Source of the DNA: Pontibacter roseus DSM 17521
GTDB lineage: Bacteria > Bacteroidota > Bacteroidia > Cytophagales > Hymenobacteraceae
Reading direction: 5' to 3'
DNA: 64,000 bases
NCBI RefSeq assembly: GCF_000373265.1
Contig: NZ_KB890761.1
Span: forward strand, 483,389 to 547,388
Shown here: positions 26,645-34,794 of the stretch, in pieces
Numbering within the stretch: the first letter of the stretch is position 1
Layout of the letters: each line of letters starts with the position of its first letter
Position numbers and translations under genes: made by a program
The notes under the pieces: model-generated
What the model was told of the DNA's origin: nothing
Database searches by the model: none
What the model saw: only the letters and a program-made list of their open reading frames with translations

Positions 26645-28216
26645 CTACTTGACTTTCCGGAACTCCAACTCACTGAAGTGGAAGTCAGGGTTGTCTGAGT
26701 CGAGACGCATCTCGGCTATCTTGCTGTCCGGGCCCACGATGAAGCGCACGCGGGTAGGGGTCAGGAGCGCGAAGTTGTTTTTCCAGGCCAGGTCGAAGAT
26801 GTCGTGCTGCCAGTGGGACAGCTCGCCACCCAGTGCCGGCGCTGGCGCCAGCTGCAACACCAGCTTCTTGTTCTGCACGGTAACGGTGGCGTCGCCATAC
26901 AGGGGGCTGGTATAGGTGCCGGCGTAGGCTTCCAAATCCATGGTGGGTTTGCTCTTGCGGGGCTTCTCCTTGGCGGCTTTGGCCTGGGCCTCTTCCTGTG
27001 CCTTGCGGTTTTTGGCGATGTTGTCCAGGGTGACGCGGCTCCAGTCGCGGCCGTTCTGCACGCTCAGGAACTGGTCCAGGGTATAGTTGGCCAGCGGCGA
27101 CATGATGCTGCTCATGCTGTTGGTCAGAATCACGATGCCCAGGTTCTCCTCGGGTACCAGCACGGTGCGGCTGTTCATGCCCTCGTGGCCGCCGCCATGC
27201 GACATGACTTTGCGCCCTTCGTAGTCATTCATCATCCAACCCAAGCCGGCGGCTGAGAAGTGCGTGGAGGGTACGTTGGTCTCCGCCTGCTTTGAAACGG
27301 GCAGCGCGTTGTGGGCGGTCCACATGGTACGGCTGGCGTCTTCACTGAAGATTTTCTTGCCTTTGTAGGTGCCGCGGTTGAGCTGCAGGCGCATCCACTG
27401 GGCCTGCTGGTTCACGCTCGTGAAAATGCCGGCGGCCGGGTTCCAGTTGTCCCAGGCGGTGAAGGTGGTAGGGAAGGGCTTCTGCTTTTCGTCAAAACCG
27501 TGTGGGGAGGCGACGTTGTCTTTGCCGGCCAATTCGTTTACGGAGGTATAGGAACGGGTCATGCCAAGCGGAGTGAAGAAGCGCTGCTTGATGAACTCCT
27601 CCCATTTCTGGCCTGACACAGCTTCTATCACCTCACCGGCCGCTATGAACATGAGGTTGGAGTAGCCATAGCCATCGCGGAAGCCGTAGGCGGGCTTCAG
27701 GTGGCGGGCGCGCTCCAGAATCTCGCGGCGGCTATAGGTGGTGTTATACCAGAGCAAATCCCCGCTGAAGGTCCGGTAGCCGGCGCGGTGGCTGAGCAGG
27801 TCCTTGATGTTGAGGTTCTGGGTGACGTAGGGGTTGTAGAGCTGCAGGTAGGGCAGGTGCTTCGTTACCGGGTCGTTCCAGCTGAGTTTGCCTTCGTCTA
27901 CCAGAATGCCCAGCGCCGCGGCGGTATAGGCCTTGGAGTTGGACGCGATGCCGAAGACTGTGTTAGCATCCACCTGTCCGCCCGCTTTGAGGTCGCGCAC
28001 GCCGTACCCCTTGGCGAATACCACGGAGTCGTTCTTCACGATGGCGATGGCCATGCCGGGCACGTCCCAGTCTTTGAGGGCCTTCTGGAAATAGGCGTCC
28101 AGTCTATTGAAATCTACGGTTGTTTTAGGGGAGGCCGTTTGTGCCGAGGCCTGTAGGGTGACGACAGACAGCAGCAGAAGGAGCCACTGCCTGACAGAGG
28201 TATAGGTATGATTCAT
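26645..28216 (-). CDS. Secreted serine hydrolase (class C beta-lactamase/Pab87 family) with C-terminal DUF3471-like domain
   Basis: A 523-residue exported protein with a signal peptide of about 25 residues (ends ASAQ). The catalytic SxxK is in FGIASNSKAYTAAAL (near residue 93) and the YxN motif is probably YGYSN (near 183). The HGGGHEG segment near residue 343 stands for the KTG-type motif. The C-terminal 110 residues (MDLEAYAGTYTSPLYGDATVTVQNKKLVLQL) form a lipocalin-like DUF3471 domain. Family members are D-amino-acid peptidases or esterases; true beta-lactamase activity is not implied. It is located in the periplasm or secreted. Confidence 0.88.
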   Translation of the reverse strand: MNHTYTSVRQWLLLLLSVVTLQASAQTASPKTTVDFNRLDAYFQKALKDWDVPGMAIAIVKNDSVVFAKGYGVRDLKAGGQVDANTVFGIASNSKAYTAAALGILVDEGKLSWNDPVTKHLPYLQLYNPYVTQNLNIKDLLSHRAGYRTFSGDLLWYNTTYSRREILERARHLKPAYGFRDGYGYSNLMFIAAGEVIEAVSGQKWEEFIKQRFFTPLGMTRSYTSVNELAGKDNVASPHGFDEKQKPFPTTFTAWDNWNPAAGIFTSVNQQAQWMRLQLNRGTYKGKKIFSEDASRTMWTAHNALPVSKQAETNVPSTHFSAAGLGWMMNDYEGRKVMSHGGGHEGMNSRTVLVPEENLGIVILTNSMSSIMSPLANYTLDQFLSVQNGRDWSRVTLDNIAKNRKAQEEAQAKAAKEKPRKSKPTMDLEAYAGTYTSPLYGDATVTVQNKKLVLQLAPAPALGGELSHWQHDIFDLAWKNNFALLTPTRVRFIVGPDSKIAEMRLDSDNPDFHFSELEFRKVK

Positions 28217-28323
28217 GAAGGTGAGTGTTTAAATCAAGGCAAGATAGAGAATTTTATACCCTTCGCACAAGCGCGCCACCGGATAGTTACAAGGTATAGG
28301 CCATGGAAATCTGTGGCATGCGC

Positions 28324-29349
28324 TTACTCCTGCGTCTGCTCGTTCCGACCCAGGTATAGCGGCTGGCGCTCAACGCGTGCCTCGCCCTCCTCCCGCGGTT
28401 TGTGCGGCCCCTGCTCGTACTCTTTCTCCTCCAGCTTCAGGCGTTGTTTCTCTTCTTCAGAAATGTCGCTGGCCAGCAGGCGCAGGTCTGGTTGCCCGGC
28501 GTCTACCCAGGCGGTATACCAGAAACTCGATACGGTCTGCACCGCCAGCCGCATCTGCCGCTCCACCTGCCCGTTGAGGCGCCGGTGATAGGCCTCCGAG
28601 AAGGCGCGGGAGTAGACACGGGTAGTCACGTTGCCGCGCACCTCGTAGCTGTACTTCTTCTCCTCGCTGAACTCCTGGGTGAGCTCCCGCTCAAGGCGCA
28701 GTACCGAATCCAGGGCCATGTGTGCACCCATCACCAGTTCCCAGGCCTTGCGCTGGGGCTGCTCGATGTATTGGGCCTGCCCCACAAAGAAGTCGTAGTC
28801 GTCGGAAAGCATCTCGGGGAGGCGCGTCTCCCAGAAGGCGTGGATGCCCCGCTGGCCTGTGAGTTGGCCGTTGTAGTTGCGGGTGGTGTGCAGGGGCACG
28901 CAGGCATCGGCGATGTAGTGCCCTATGTCGGCGGAGAGGCGCAGGATGCGGTCGAGGTCGCGCTCCTTGAAAGCCTGCGTGAGCTGGAACTTCATCAGGT
29001 TGATGTGCCAGGGCACGATGCCGTGGGCCATCAGGGTGTCTTCGCCATACCTGTCCACCGCCTCCTGCCAGAAGCGCGGCATCAGGTATAGCGCGCTGTC
29101 GCCGTATACGTCAATGTCGATGTAGTGCCGGGGCGCCTCGCCCTCCACGGCGTAGCGGCGGCGGTCGGGGTTGACGGCGTTCTCGGTTATGTAGCGGATG
29201 TGTTTCTTGTAGAACCCCACCATCTCGGGCGGCAGCGTGAACACGGCCAGCCGGTTGATGCACTGGTGCGCGAAAAATCCCCAGCCATACCCTGTGGCGG
29301 GCGGCAGGAGCAGGAGAAGCAGCAGGATAGCGATTTGTCGGAAAGCCAT
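28324..29349 (-). CDS. Zinc-dependent phospholipase C / S1-P1-like secreted protein
   Basis: A 341-residue exported protein. The start is placed at the ATG before a signal peptide (MAFRQIAILLLLLLLPPATGYG); the frame is open for 86 more codons upstream, but these overlap the neighbouring promoter region. Motifs WGFFAHQCIN directly after cleavage and GHYIADACVPLHTTRNYNG (near residue 145) carry the Trp/His/Asp ligands typical of the trinuclear-zinc phospholipase C/P1 nuclease fold. The substrate is unknown. It is divergent from the GNAT gene. Confidence 0.8.
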   Translation of the reverse strand: MAFRQIAILLLLLLLPPATGYGWGFFAHQCINRLAVFTLPPEMVGFYKKHIRYITENAVNPDRRRYAVEGEAPRHYIDIDVYGDSALYLMPRFWQEAVDRYGEDTLMAHGIVPWHINLMKFQLTQAFKERDLDRILRLSADIGHYIADACVPLHTTRNYNGQLTGQRGIHAFWETRLPEMLSDDYDFFVGQAQYIEQPQRKAWELVMGAHMALDSVLRLERELTQEFSEEKKYSYEVRGNVTTRVYSRAFSEAYHRRLNGQVERQMRLAVQTVSSFWYTAWVDAGQPDLRLLASDISEEEKQRLKLEEKEYEQGPHKPREEGEARVERQPLYLGRNEQTQE

Positions 29350-29449
29350 ACCTGCCGTGTACGTTGAATCGAAATTATTGTATATTGTGTTTAGCTCCCG
29401 CTGCATTCGCTGGGGCCACGAGCACCATCCTATACCTAAAACCAACGCC

Positions 29450-29977
29450 ATGAGTCCATACAAGTCATTCGAAACAGAACGATTGCTACTCAAGCCCACG
29501 TCTGAAGAAGATGCGCCTTTCCTGTTAGGGCTGCTGAACACGCCCAAGTGGCTGCAATACATCGGGGACAGGAACGTGAAATCAGTGGAGGACGCGCAGG
29601 TGTACATCCGAAACAGGATGACGCCACAGCTGGAGCGGCTCGGCTTCTCTAACTATACCATCATCCGGAAATCGGATGGGGTGAAGGTGGGCGTCTGCGG
29701 GCTCTATGACCGGGAGGGGCTAGAGGGCATCGACATCGGGTTTGCGTTTCTGCCTGAGCACGAGGGAAAAGGCTATGCCTTTGAGGCGGCAAGCGAAATC
29801 AAGCGTGCCGGTGTGGAGGAGTTTGGGATAGGGCAAATCAGGGCAATTACTGCCAAAGACAACATCGCGTCCCAAAAGCTTCTGGAGAAATTGGGGCTCA
29901 GGTATAGCAAGATGGTACAGCTGCCCAACGACAACGAAGAGCTCATGCTGTATGAGATTACGCTTCAAACTAACTGA
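29450..29977 (+). CDS. GNAT family N-acetyltransferase (RimJ/RimL type)
   Basis: A 175-residue protein starting FETERLLLKPTSEEDAPFLLGLLN, the typical opening of RimJ/RimL-like GNATs. The acetyl-CoA loop is near residues 95-110 (FAFLPEHEGKGYAFEAASEI, with the Q/RxxGxG/A pattern as EGKGYA), followed by IRAITAKDNIASQKLLEKLGL. The acceptor is unknown; relatives modify protein N-termini, aminoglycosides or small amines. The first gene of a plus-strand run that continues to lepB. Confidence 0.9.
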   Translation: MSPYKSFETERLLLKPTSEEDAPFLLGLLNTPKWLQYIGDRNVKSVEDAQVYIRNRMTPQLERLGFSNYTIIRKSDGVKVGVCGLYDREGLEGIDIGFAFLPEHEGKGYAFEAASEIKRAGVEEFGIGQIRAITAKDNIASQKLLEKLGLRYSKMVQLPNDNEELMLYEITLQTN

Positions 29978-30035
29978 GAGGCTCTTCCCAGCATGTTTGG
30001 TAAGGTAGAGGGCAACAGGCTTAGGCTACAGGGCT

Positions 30036-30374
30036 ATGACAGAGAAAGAGAAACTGCGGTTGATAAAGCTCATCCACACGGCCATCTGGGTGTTTTTCAA
30101 TGTCGTCATCTTTTACCTGCTGTATGCTGTTATCGTGGACAAGATAGATGAGTGGGTCTGGGTTTGCATCGGTCTGATTCTGTTGGAAGGTTTGGTGCTG
30201 GCCGTCTTCAAGAACATGTGCCCTGTTACCCTGGTGGCCAGAAGGTTCTCTGATTCCACCCAGGACAATTTCGATATCTACCTGCCCAACTGGCTGGCCA
30301 GGTATAACAAACAAATCTATACCACCATCTTCCTGATTGCCCTTTTGATTCTGGTGTACAGGCTTTCCACTTGA
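30036..30374 (+). CDS. Small three-helix membrane protein, conserved hypothetical
   Basis: A 112-residue protein with hydrophobic helices at about residues 10-31, 38-57 and 94-109. Between the second and third lies the polar segment NMCPVTLVARRFSDSTQDNFDIYLPNW, whose CP(V/L)T pattern recalls DUF2784-type membrane proteins. I cannot assign a family with certainty and propose no function. It lies 58 bases after the GNAT gene and 27 bases before the MutS-like gene, so it is probably cotranscribed with them. Confidence 0.65.
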   Translation: MTEKEKLRLIKLIHTAIWVFFNVVIFYLLYAVIVDKIDEWVWVCIGLILLEGLVLAVFKNMCPVTLVARRFSDSTQDNFDIYLPNWLARYNKQIYTTIFLIALLILVYRLST

Positions 30375-30401
30375 TTCACTCACCCCCTATACCTAGCGCC
30401 T

Positions 30402-31730
30402 ATGATGCATGTGCAGGATTTGAAGCTTGAGACAGATGTGCTTCCCTTCTTTGACTTCACTAACAACGAGCAGTCGGCGGCCCGGCTGACGGCCTTGCTC
30501 AACACGCCGCCTGCCACGGAAGCGGAGGTGCTGGAACGGCAAGCGGTGACCAAGGGCATGTTGGCAAACTGGGTGGTACTGGAGGGCTTCACCTACCGCC
30601 GGCTCGATTTGCGGGAGGTGTACACCCACTTTGAAGGCATTTCGAGCCGCAGCTCGGTTATCGAGTCAGGTATATGGATGCCTGCGTTCAGGCTCCTGCT
30701 CGATGAGGCGGAGCGGAACAGACTGCGTGCCAGGGCGGTGCAAATCGTGTTGCTGCTGCATGACATCCAAAAGCGCTACCTGGCGCAGCTCGATGCCTCC
30801 AAGTTTCCAGGCAGCTTTCAGAAAGAACTGCTGAACGCTTTCACCTTTCTGAACAGGCTCCGACTCGAAGCCCACGCCAGGTTGATTAAGGAGGGGCGTT
30901 TTACCATACCCAGAATCATAGGCTTCACGCAACTGCTGCAGGACCTGGGTCAGGGCGAGGCCAACCGGTTCTGGGAGTTTTTCTTTTCGTTTGAGGCTTA
31001 CTGGTCTATCGCGAAAGGAATGCTGGCGCACGGCTTCTCTTTTCCCACTTTCAACAGCGATTTTTTCAGGTTGGAGGCGTTTTACCACCCCGTTTTGCAG
31101 CATCCTGTCAAGAACACGCTGGAGCTCGACGCAGACCAGAACGTGTTGCTGCTCACTGGTCCCAACATGTCCGGGAAGTCTACCTTGCTGAAGGCGGTGG
31201 CCATTTGCGTATACCTGACGCACACCGGGTTTCCCGTGCCGGCCGCGGCCTGCTCGGTTCCCTTCTTCCATTCCATCGCTATTGCCATCAACCTCAACGA
31301 TAACCTGCGGGACGGCTACAGCCATTTCATGACGGAGATAGCGCACCTCAAGGCGGTGGTGCAGGCCACAACAGGAAACCGAAAGTGCTTTGCCGTGTTC
31401 GATGAGATATTCCGGGGCACCAACGTGGACGATGCGCTCGACATCACCCGCACCACCGTCAGTGGGCTCACCAGGTTCCAGGGCTCCTTCTTCCTTATAT
31501 CCACCCACATGCTGCAGCTGGAGGAACACCTGGAGAACGGCAGCAGGGAGCGCATCAGGAAGTGTTACATCGAGTGCCGGCTGGAGGATGGGCTTCCCAG
31601 GTTCTCCTACACCCTCAGAGACGGCTGGTCCCAACTCCGCATTGGCAGGATACTTTTTGAGAAAGAAGGTTTGGGAACACTTTTGAGTGCCCAGCCCACT
31701 GCTATACCTGCAGGCTTGAAACCATCCTGA
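30402..31730 (+). CDS. Short MutS-related ATPase (core and domain V only)
   Basis: A 442-residue MutS-family protein, about half the length of true mismatch-repair MutS. The C-terminal ATPase is intact: P-loop TGPNMSGKSTLLKA (near residue 252), Walker B FAVFDEIFRGTNVDDA (near 330) and the STHMLQLEEHL switch (near 367). The N-terminal mismatch-binding domain with its Phe-x-Glu motif is absent. The N-terminal 230 residues are helical and resemble the MutS lever domain. Bacteroidota carry several such short paralogues of unknown function; binding of branched DNA is a guess. The frame is intact, so it is not a pseudogene. Confidence 0.82.
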   Translation: MMHVQDLKLETDVLPFFDFTNNEQSAARLTALLNTPPATEAEVLERQAVTKGMLANWVVLEGFTYRRLDLREVYTHFEGISSRSSVIESGIWMPAFRLLLDEAERNRLRARAVQIVLLLHDIQKRYLAQLDASKFPGSFQKELLNAFTFLNRLRLEAHARLIKEGRFTIPRIIGFTQLLQDLGQGEANRFWEFFFSFEAYWSIAKGMLAHGFSFPTFNSDFFRLEAFYHPVLQHPVKNTLELDADQNVLLLTGPNMSGKSTLLKAVAICVYLTHTGFPVPAAACSVPFFHSIAIAINLNDNLRDGYSHFMTEIAHLKAVVQATTGNRKCFAVFDEIFRGTNVDDALDITRTTVSGLTRFQGSFFLISTHMLQLEEHLENGSRERIRKCYIECRLEDGLPRFSYTLRDGWSQLRIGRILFEKEGLGTLLSAQPTAIPAGLKPS

Positions 31731-31752
31731 TTTATCTCCTGGAATTCACGTA

Positions 31753-31760
31753 TACCTTTG
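31753..31760 (+). promoter_or_regulatory. -7-like box directly before the DUF1810 gene
   Basis: TACCTTTG occurs inside the string TATACCTTTG, only 5 bases before the ATG. If it is active, the transcript would be nearly leaderless. Confidence 0.35.
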
Positions 31761-31765
31761 ACCAA

Positions 31766-32194
31766 ATGACGAACAACTATAACCTAAACCGTTTTCTGGA
31801 AGCACAAGCCGACAGTTATCAGCAGGCACTGACCGAGATAAAAAGCGGGCGCAAGCGCAGCCACTGGATGTGGTACATCTTCCCGCAACTGCAAGGGCTA
31901 GGGTATAGCGAGACCGCCCGGTTCTACGCCATCCAGAATCTGCAGGAGGCCCGGCTATACTTGGAGCACCCCGTGCTGGGACAGCGCCTTATGGAGATTT
32001 CAAAAGCCCTGCTCCAGGTGGAAGGCAAAACGGCCAACCAGATTTTCGGTAACCCGGATGATTTGAAACTTAAGTCGAGCATGACGCTTTTTGCGGCTAT
32101 ACCTGAGGCCAATCCGGTGTTCAAGGCAGTGCTGGATAAATACTACGATGGTCAGGAAGACCCAAAAACAGTACAGCTCTTAAACAATAGGTAA
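31766..32194 (+). CDS. DUF1810 family protein
   Basis: A 142-residue cytosolic protein that matches the DUF1810 pattern: FLEAQADSYQQALTEIKSGRKRSHWMWYIFPQLQGLG near the N-terminus, ARLYLEHPVLGQRL (near 67), and FGNPDDLKLKSSMTLFA (near 93). Older annotations call relatives calpastatins, without evidence. The function is unknown; the family is helical and widespread. The gene probably belongs to the same transcript as the MutS-like gene, 35 bases upstream. Confidence 0.9.
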   Translation: MTNNYNLNRFLEAQADSYQQALTEIKSGRKRSHWMWYIFPQLQGLGYSETARFYAIQNLQEARLYLEHPVLGQRLMEISKALLQVEGKTANQIFGNPDDLKLKSSMTLFAAIPEANPVFKAVLDKYYDGQEDPKTVQLLNNR

Positions 32195-32280
32195 GGCAAG
32201 TGTTGAAATTTTTCACCTTAAAACACAATCTCCTCCAAGTGCCATCAGTTATAATATAGCACACAGACTATGTTATACCT

Positions 32281-33369
32281 ATGAGCCTGAGATTCTGGAA
32301 GGAGGAAGCTGCAAAGCAGCAGCCGGTTAAAAAGAGCGCCTTGCGGGAGTGGGGCAACGCCCTGATGTTCGCCGTGGTCGTCTCCACGTTTGTCCGATGG
32401 GCCACTTTTGAGGCTTACGCCATCCCAACGCCTTCCATGGAGAAGTCGCTGCTGGTGGGCGACCGCCTGTTTGTGAGCAAACTGCACTACGGGTCGCGCA
32501 CGCCCATCACGCCGCTACAGGTGCCGCTCACGCACCAGACCATCTGGGGCACTGCCATACCTGCCTATACCGATGCCATCCAACTCAAGCCGCTCCGGTT
32601 GCCGGGTTTCTCTCAAATTAAGCGCAACGACGCGGTCGTGTTCAACTATCCGGCTGAGGCGCAGCACCCAACCGACCAGAAAACGCACTACGTCAAGCGC
32701 TGCGTAGGTATAGCAGGAGACACGCTTGAGATTCGTAGTGGGAATGTATACCTCAACGGCAAGGCCGCCGACACCCCGGAGCAGCAGCAGTACGCTTACT
32801 TGGTAACCACAGACAAGGTGCTGCAGGAGAAGTTCTTCCACGACCGCGACATCACCGAAGCGTATGGGGTGACCGGAGGGTATATGGTGCACACCACGGC
32901 GGAGAAGGCTAAGGCGCTGGCTTCATTGGACTTCGTGCAGGAAGCGGTATTGCAGCAAATGCAGCGGAACGAGGCGGAGGCGGGAATTTTCCCTGCCGGC
33001 TATACCTGGAACAGGGACCACTACGGTCCGCTGTACGTCCCGAAGCAAGGCGTGACCGTGGCCATCACACCCGAGACGTTGGCGCTTTACGAGCAAATCA
33101 TCCTGCACTACGAACAGAACGAAAACGCAGAGGTGCGCGACGGCAGGCTATACCTGGACGGCAAAGAAGCAAAGCGCTATACCTTCAAACAGAACTACTA
33201 CTTCATGCTGGGCGACAACCGCCACAACTCCCTCGACTCGCGCTACTGGGGCTTTGTGCCCGAGGACCATGTGGTGGGCAAGGCGGTATTCGTGTGGATG
33301 TCGGTGGATCAAAATGCAGAATTGTTTGACAAAGTGAGGTGGAGCAGGCTGCTCCAGGTGGTGGATTAA
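32281..33369 (+). CDS. lepB: Signal peptidase I
   Basis: A 362-residue inner-membrane protease that removes signal peptides. One N-terminal membrane segment (about residues 26-44) precedes the catalytic Ser52 in AIPTPSMEKSLLVGD. The general-base Lys139 lies in HYVKRCVGIAGD, and box E (MLGDNRHNSLDSRYWGFV) lies near residue 312. An insert of about 150 residues between the Lys box and box E is usual for Bacteroidota signal peptidases. The run of genes from GNAT ends here at a terminator. Confidence 0.95.
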   Translation: MSLRFWKEEAAKQQPVKKSALREWGNALMFAVVVSTFVRWATFEAYAIPTPSMEKSLLVGDRLFVSKLHYGSRTPITPLQVPLTHQTIWGTAIPAYTDAIQLKPLRLPGFSQIKRNDAVVFNYPAEAQHPTDQKTHYVKRCVGIAGDTLEIRSGNVYLNGKAADTPEQQQYAYLVTTDKVLQEKFFHDRDITEAYGVTGGYMVHTTAEKAKALASLDFVQEAVLQQMQRNEAEAGIFPAGYTWNRDHYGPLYVPKQGVTVAITPETLALYEQIILHYEQNENAEVRDGRLYLDGKEAKRYTFKQNYYFMLGDNRHNSLDSRYWGFVPEDHVVGKAVFVWMSVDQNAELFDKVRWSRLLQVVD

Positions 33370-33434
33370 CTAGTCTGCAGGCAGGCCAATGTGCCCAAAG
33401 GTATAGCCGGTGGATTCATGGGAGTCCATAAAAT

Positions 33435-33470
33435 AAAGCGCCTGCCACAGTGGTTGTGGCAGGCGCTTTT
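33435..33470. terminator. Bidirectional terminator between lepB and def
   Basis: A perfect 14-bp stem AAAGCGCCTGCCAC/GTGGCAGGCGCTTT with a 7-base loop and a T tail; it lies between convergent genes. Confidence 0.9.
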
Positions 33471-33490
33471 GTCCTTGTGCAAGGTATAGC

Positions 33491-34060
33491 CTATCGCTTC
33501 TTGGCCAGCGTCGGGAACTTCATGCGGTAATCCGCGTCCACGTCGCCTTTGGTTATCTTGTTGAGCTTGTTCTTAATCAGGCGCTTTTTCAGGCCGGAGA
33601 GGTGGTCCGTGAACAGGATGCCCTCGATGTGGTCGTACTCATGCTGTATCACGCGGGCCGTCATGCCGTCGTAGGTATCGGTGTGCTCATTCCAGTCCTG
33701 GTCGAAGTAGCGGATGACGATGCGCTCCGGGCGGTATACCACTTCACGTACGCCGGGTATGCTCAGGCAGCCCTCCTCAAAGCCCCACTCTTCGCCATCC
33801 TCCTCAATAATCTCCGGGTTGATGAAAGCCTTCTTCACGCCCTTGCCCTCGTCGCCTTCGTCCATCATTGGCTCGGAGTCTATCACGAACAGGCGGATGC
33901 TTTTGCTGATTTGCGGAGCGGCCAGCCCGACGCCGTGCGCGTGGTACATGGTGGTGTACATGTCGTCAATCAGCTCCTTGAGCTCAGGGTAATCCTGTGG
34001 AATGTCCTGTGCCGGCTCCTTCAGCACGGGGTCGCCGTAGGCGGTAATCGGGTAAATCAT
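33491..34060 (-). CDS. def: Peptide deformylase
   Basis: A 189-residue metalloenzyme that removes the formyl group from nascent proteins. All three motifs are present: GVGLAAPQI (near residue 43), EEGCLSIPG (near 105, Cys metal ligand) and QHEYDHIEG (near 148, the HExxH metal site). It is the second gene of a two-gene minus-strand operon with ruvX; the ruvX stop and the def start overlap by 4 bases, which suggests coupled translation. Confidence 0.96.
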   Translation of the reverse strand: MIYPITAYGDPVLKEPAQDIPQDYPELKELIDDMYTTMYHAHGVGLAAPQISKSIRLFVIDSEPMMDEGDEGKGVKKAFINPEIIEEDGEEWGFEEGCLSIPGVREVVYRPERIVIRYFDQDWNEHTDTYDGMTARVIQHEYDHIEGILFTDHLSGLKKRLIKNKLNKITKGDVDADYRMKFPTLAKKR

Positions 34061-34473
34061 ATCAATCTGCTTTCTAAATACGACTGTAAAATAATGGCGG
34101 CGCTCACACGGTCCACGGTGCCTTTGTCCTGGCGGTCCTTCTTCTTCAGGCCTCCGTCTATCATGGCGCGCTTGGCCATGCTGGAGGTAAAGCGCTCGTC
34201 CACGGTGTGCACCGCTATGGCCGGGAACTCCTTCTGCAGCTTACGCACAAAGCCTATCACATGTGGCGTGGCGTCGGTGGCCTCGCCGGTCAGGCGGCGC
34301 GGCATGCCCACCACAAAGGCGTCCACCGTCTCCCGGGCCGTGTAGGCTTTCAGGTACGACAACACATCCTGGGCATGCACGGTTTCCAGGGGAGAGGCAA
34401 TGAGCTGTAGGGCATCCGTGGTTGCCAGCCCCACGCGCTTGTTCCCATAATCTATTGCCAAAATCCGTCCCAT
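34057..34473 (-). CDS. ruvX: Putative pre-16S rRNA nuclease / Holliday junction resolvase-like YqgF
   Basis: A 138-residue RNase H-fold protein of the YqgF/RuvX family. The acidic residue in LAIDYGNKRVG (residues of about 5-15), the VVGMPRRLTGEATD segment (near 58) and DERFTS (near 98) are the family motifs. The E. coli homologue matures the 16S rRNA 5' end; Holliday junction resolution was an earlier prediction. The start is set at MGRILAIDYG; the frame is open upstream but not protein-like. The gene overlaps def by 4 bases. Confidence 0.93.
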   Translation of the reverse strand: MGRILAIDYGNKRVGLATTDALQLIASPLETVHAQDVLSYLKAYTARETVDAFVVGMPRRLTGEATDATPHVIGFVRKLQKEFPAIAVHTVDERFTSSMAKRAMIDGGLKKKDRQDKGTVDRVSAAIILQSYLESRLI

Positions 34474-34794
34474 AGTATTTTGCCAGCATACCTGCCGGCA
34501 ACAAGGCGTTCTGGCAGGGTTATGGCTTGGTATTGAGGTGCAAAGGTAATGGATTAATTTGGATTTTGCCCGCCTGGAGCCACTTTCGGGAGCCAGATGG
34601 TTGCCAATAAAAGTATTATATTCCTTTAAAATGGAATAAATACGGCCTGTTGTAATGTTAAAGTGAAAACAAGCCACATGCTGAGCAGGTATACGGAAAT
34701 AGGGATGTCCTGCAGGCGGATGTGAATAATTGTGCCAAAAAGCTGCACGAAAGCGAGAGCTTAGCTTTATATTTAACCGTTTTTAGAGATTGAG
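34474..34794. other. 321-base divergent intergenic region between ruvX and the S41 protease
   Basis: It holds the ruvX -7 box on the minus strand and a short AT-rich hairpin (ATTCC...GGAAT near 34620). A TATATTTA lies near 34769, a near match to the -7 box, upstream of the protease. I see no protein-like frame. Confidence 0.4.
34541..34548 (-). promoter_or_regulatory. -7 promoter box for ruvX-def
   Basis: On the minus strand TACCTTTG fits TAnnTTTG and lies about 68 bases upstream of the ruvX start. No clear -33 partner was found. Confidence 0.45.

Noticed and set aside
26645..28216. Beta-lactamase
   Set aside because: The SxxK motif and fold are shared by many esterases and peptidases, and the extra C-terminal DUF3471-like domain points to the Pab87/serine hydrolase group.
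30402..31730. The MutS-like gene as a truncated pseudogene
   Set aside because: The frame is intact, the ATPase motifs are complete and the upstream gene ends 27 bases before, leaving no room for a lost N-terminal domain. It belongs to a short MutS family.
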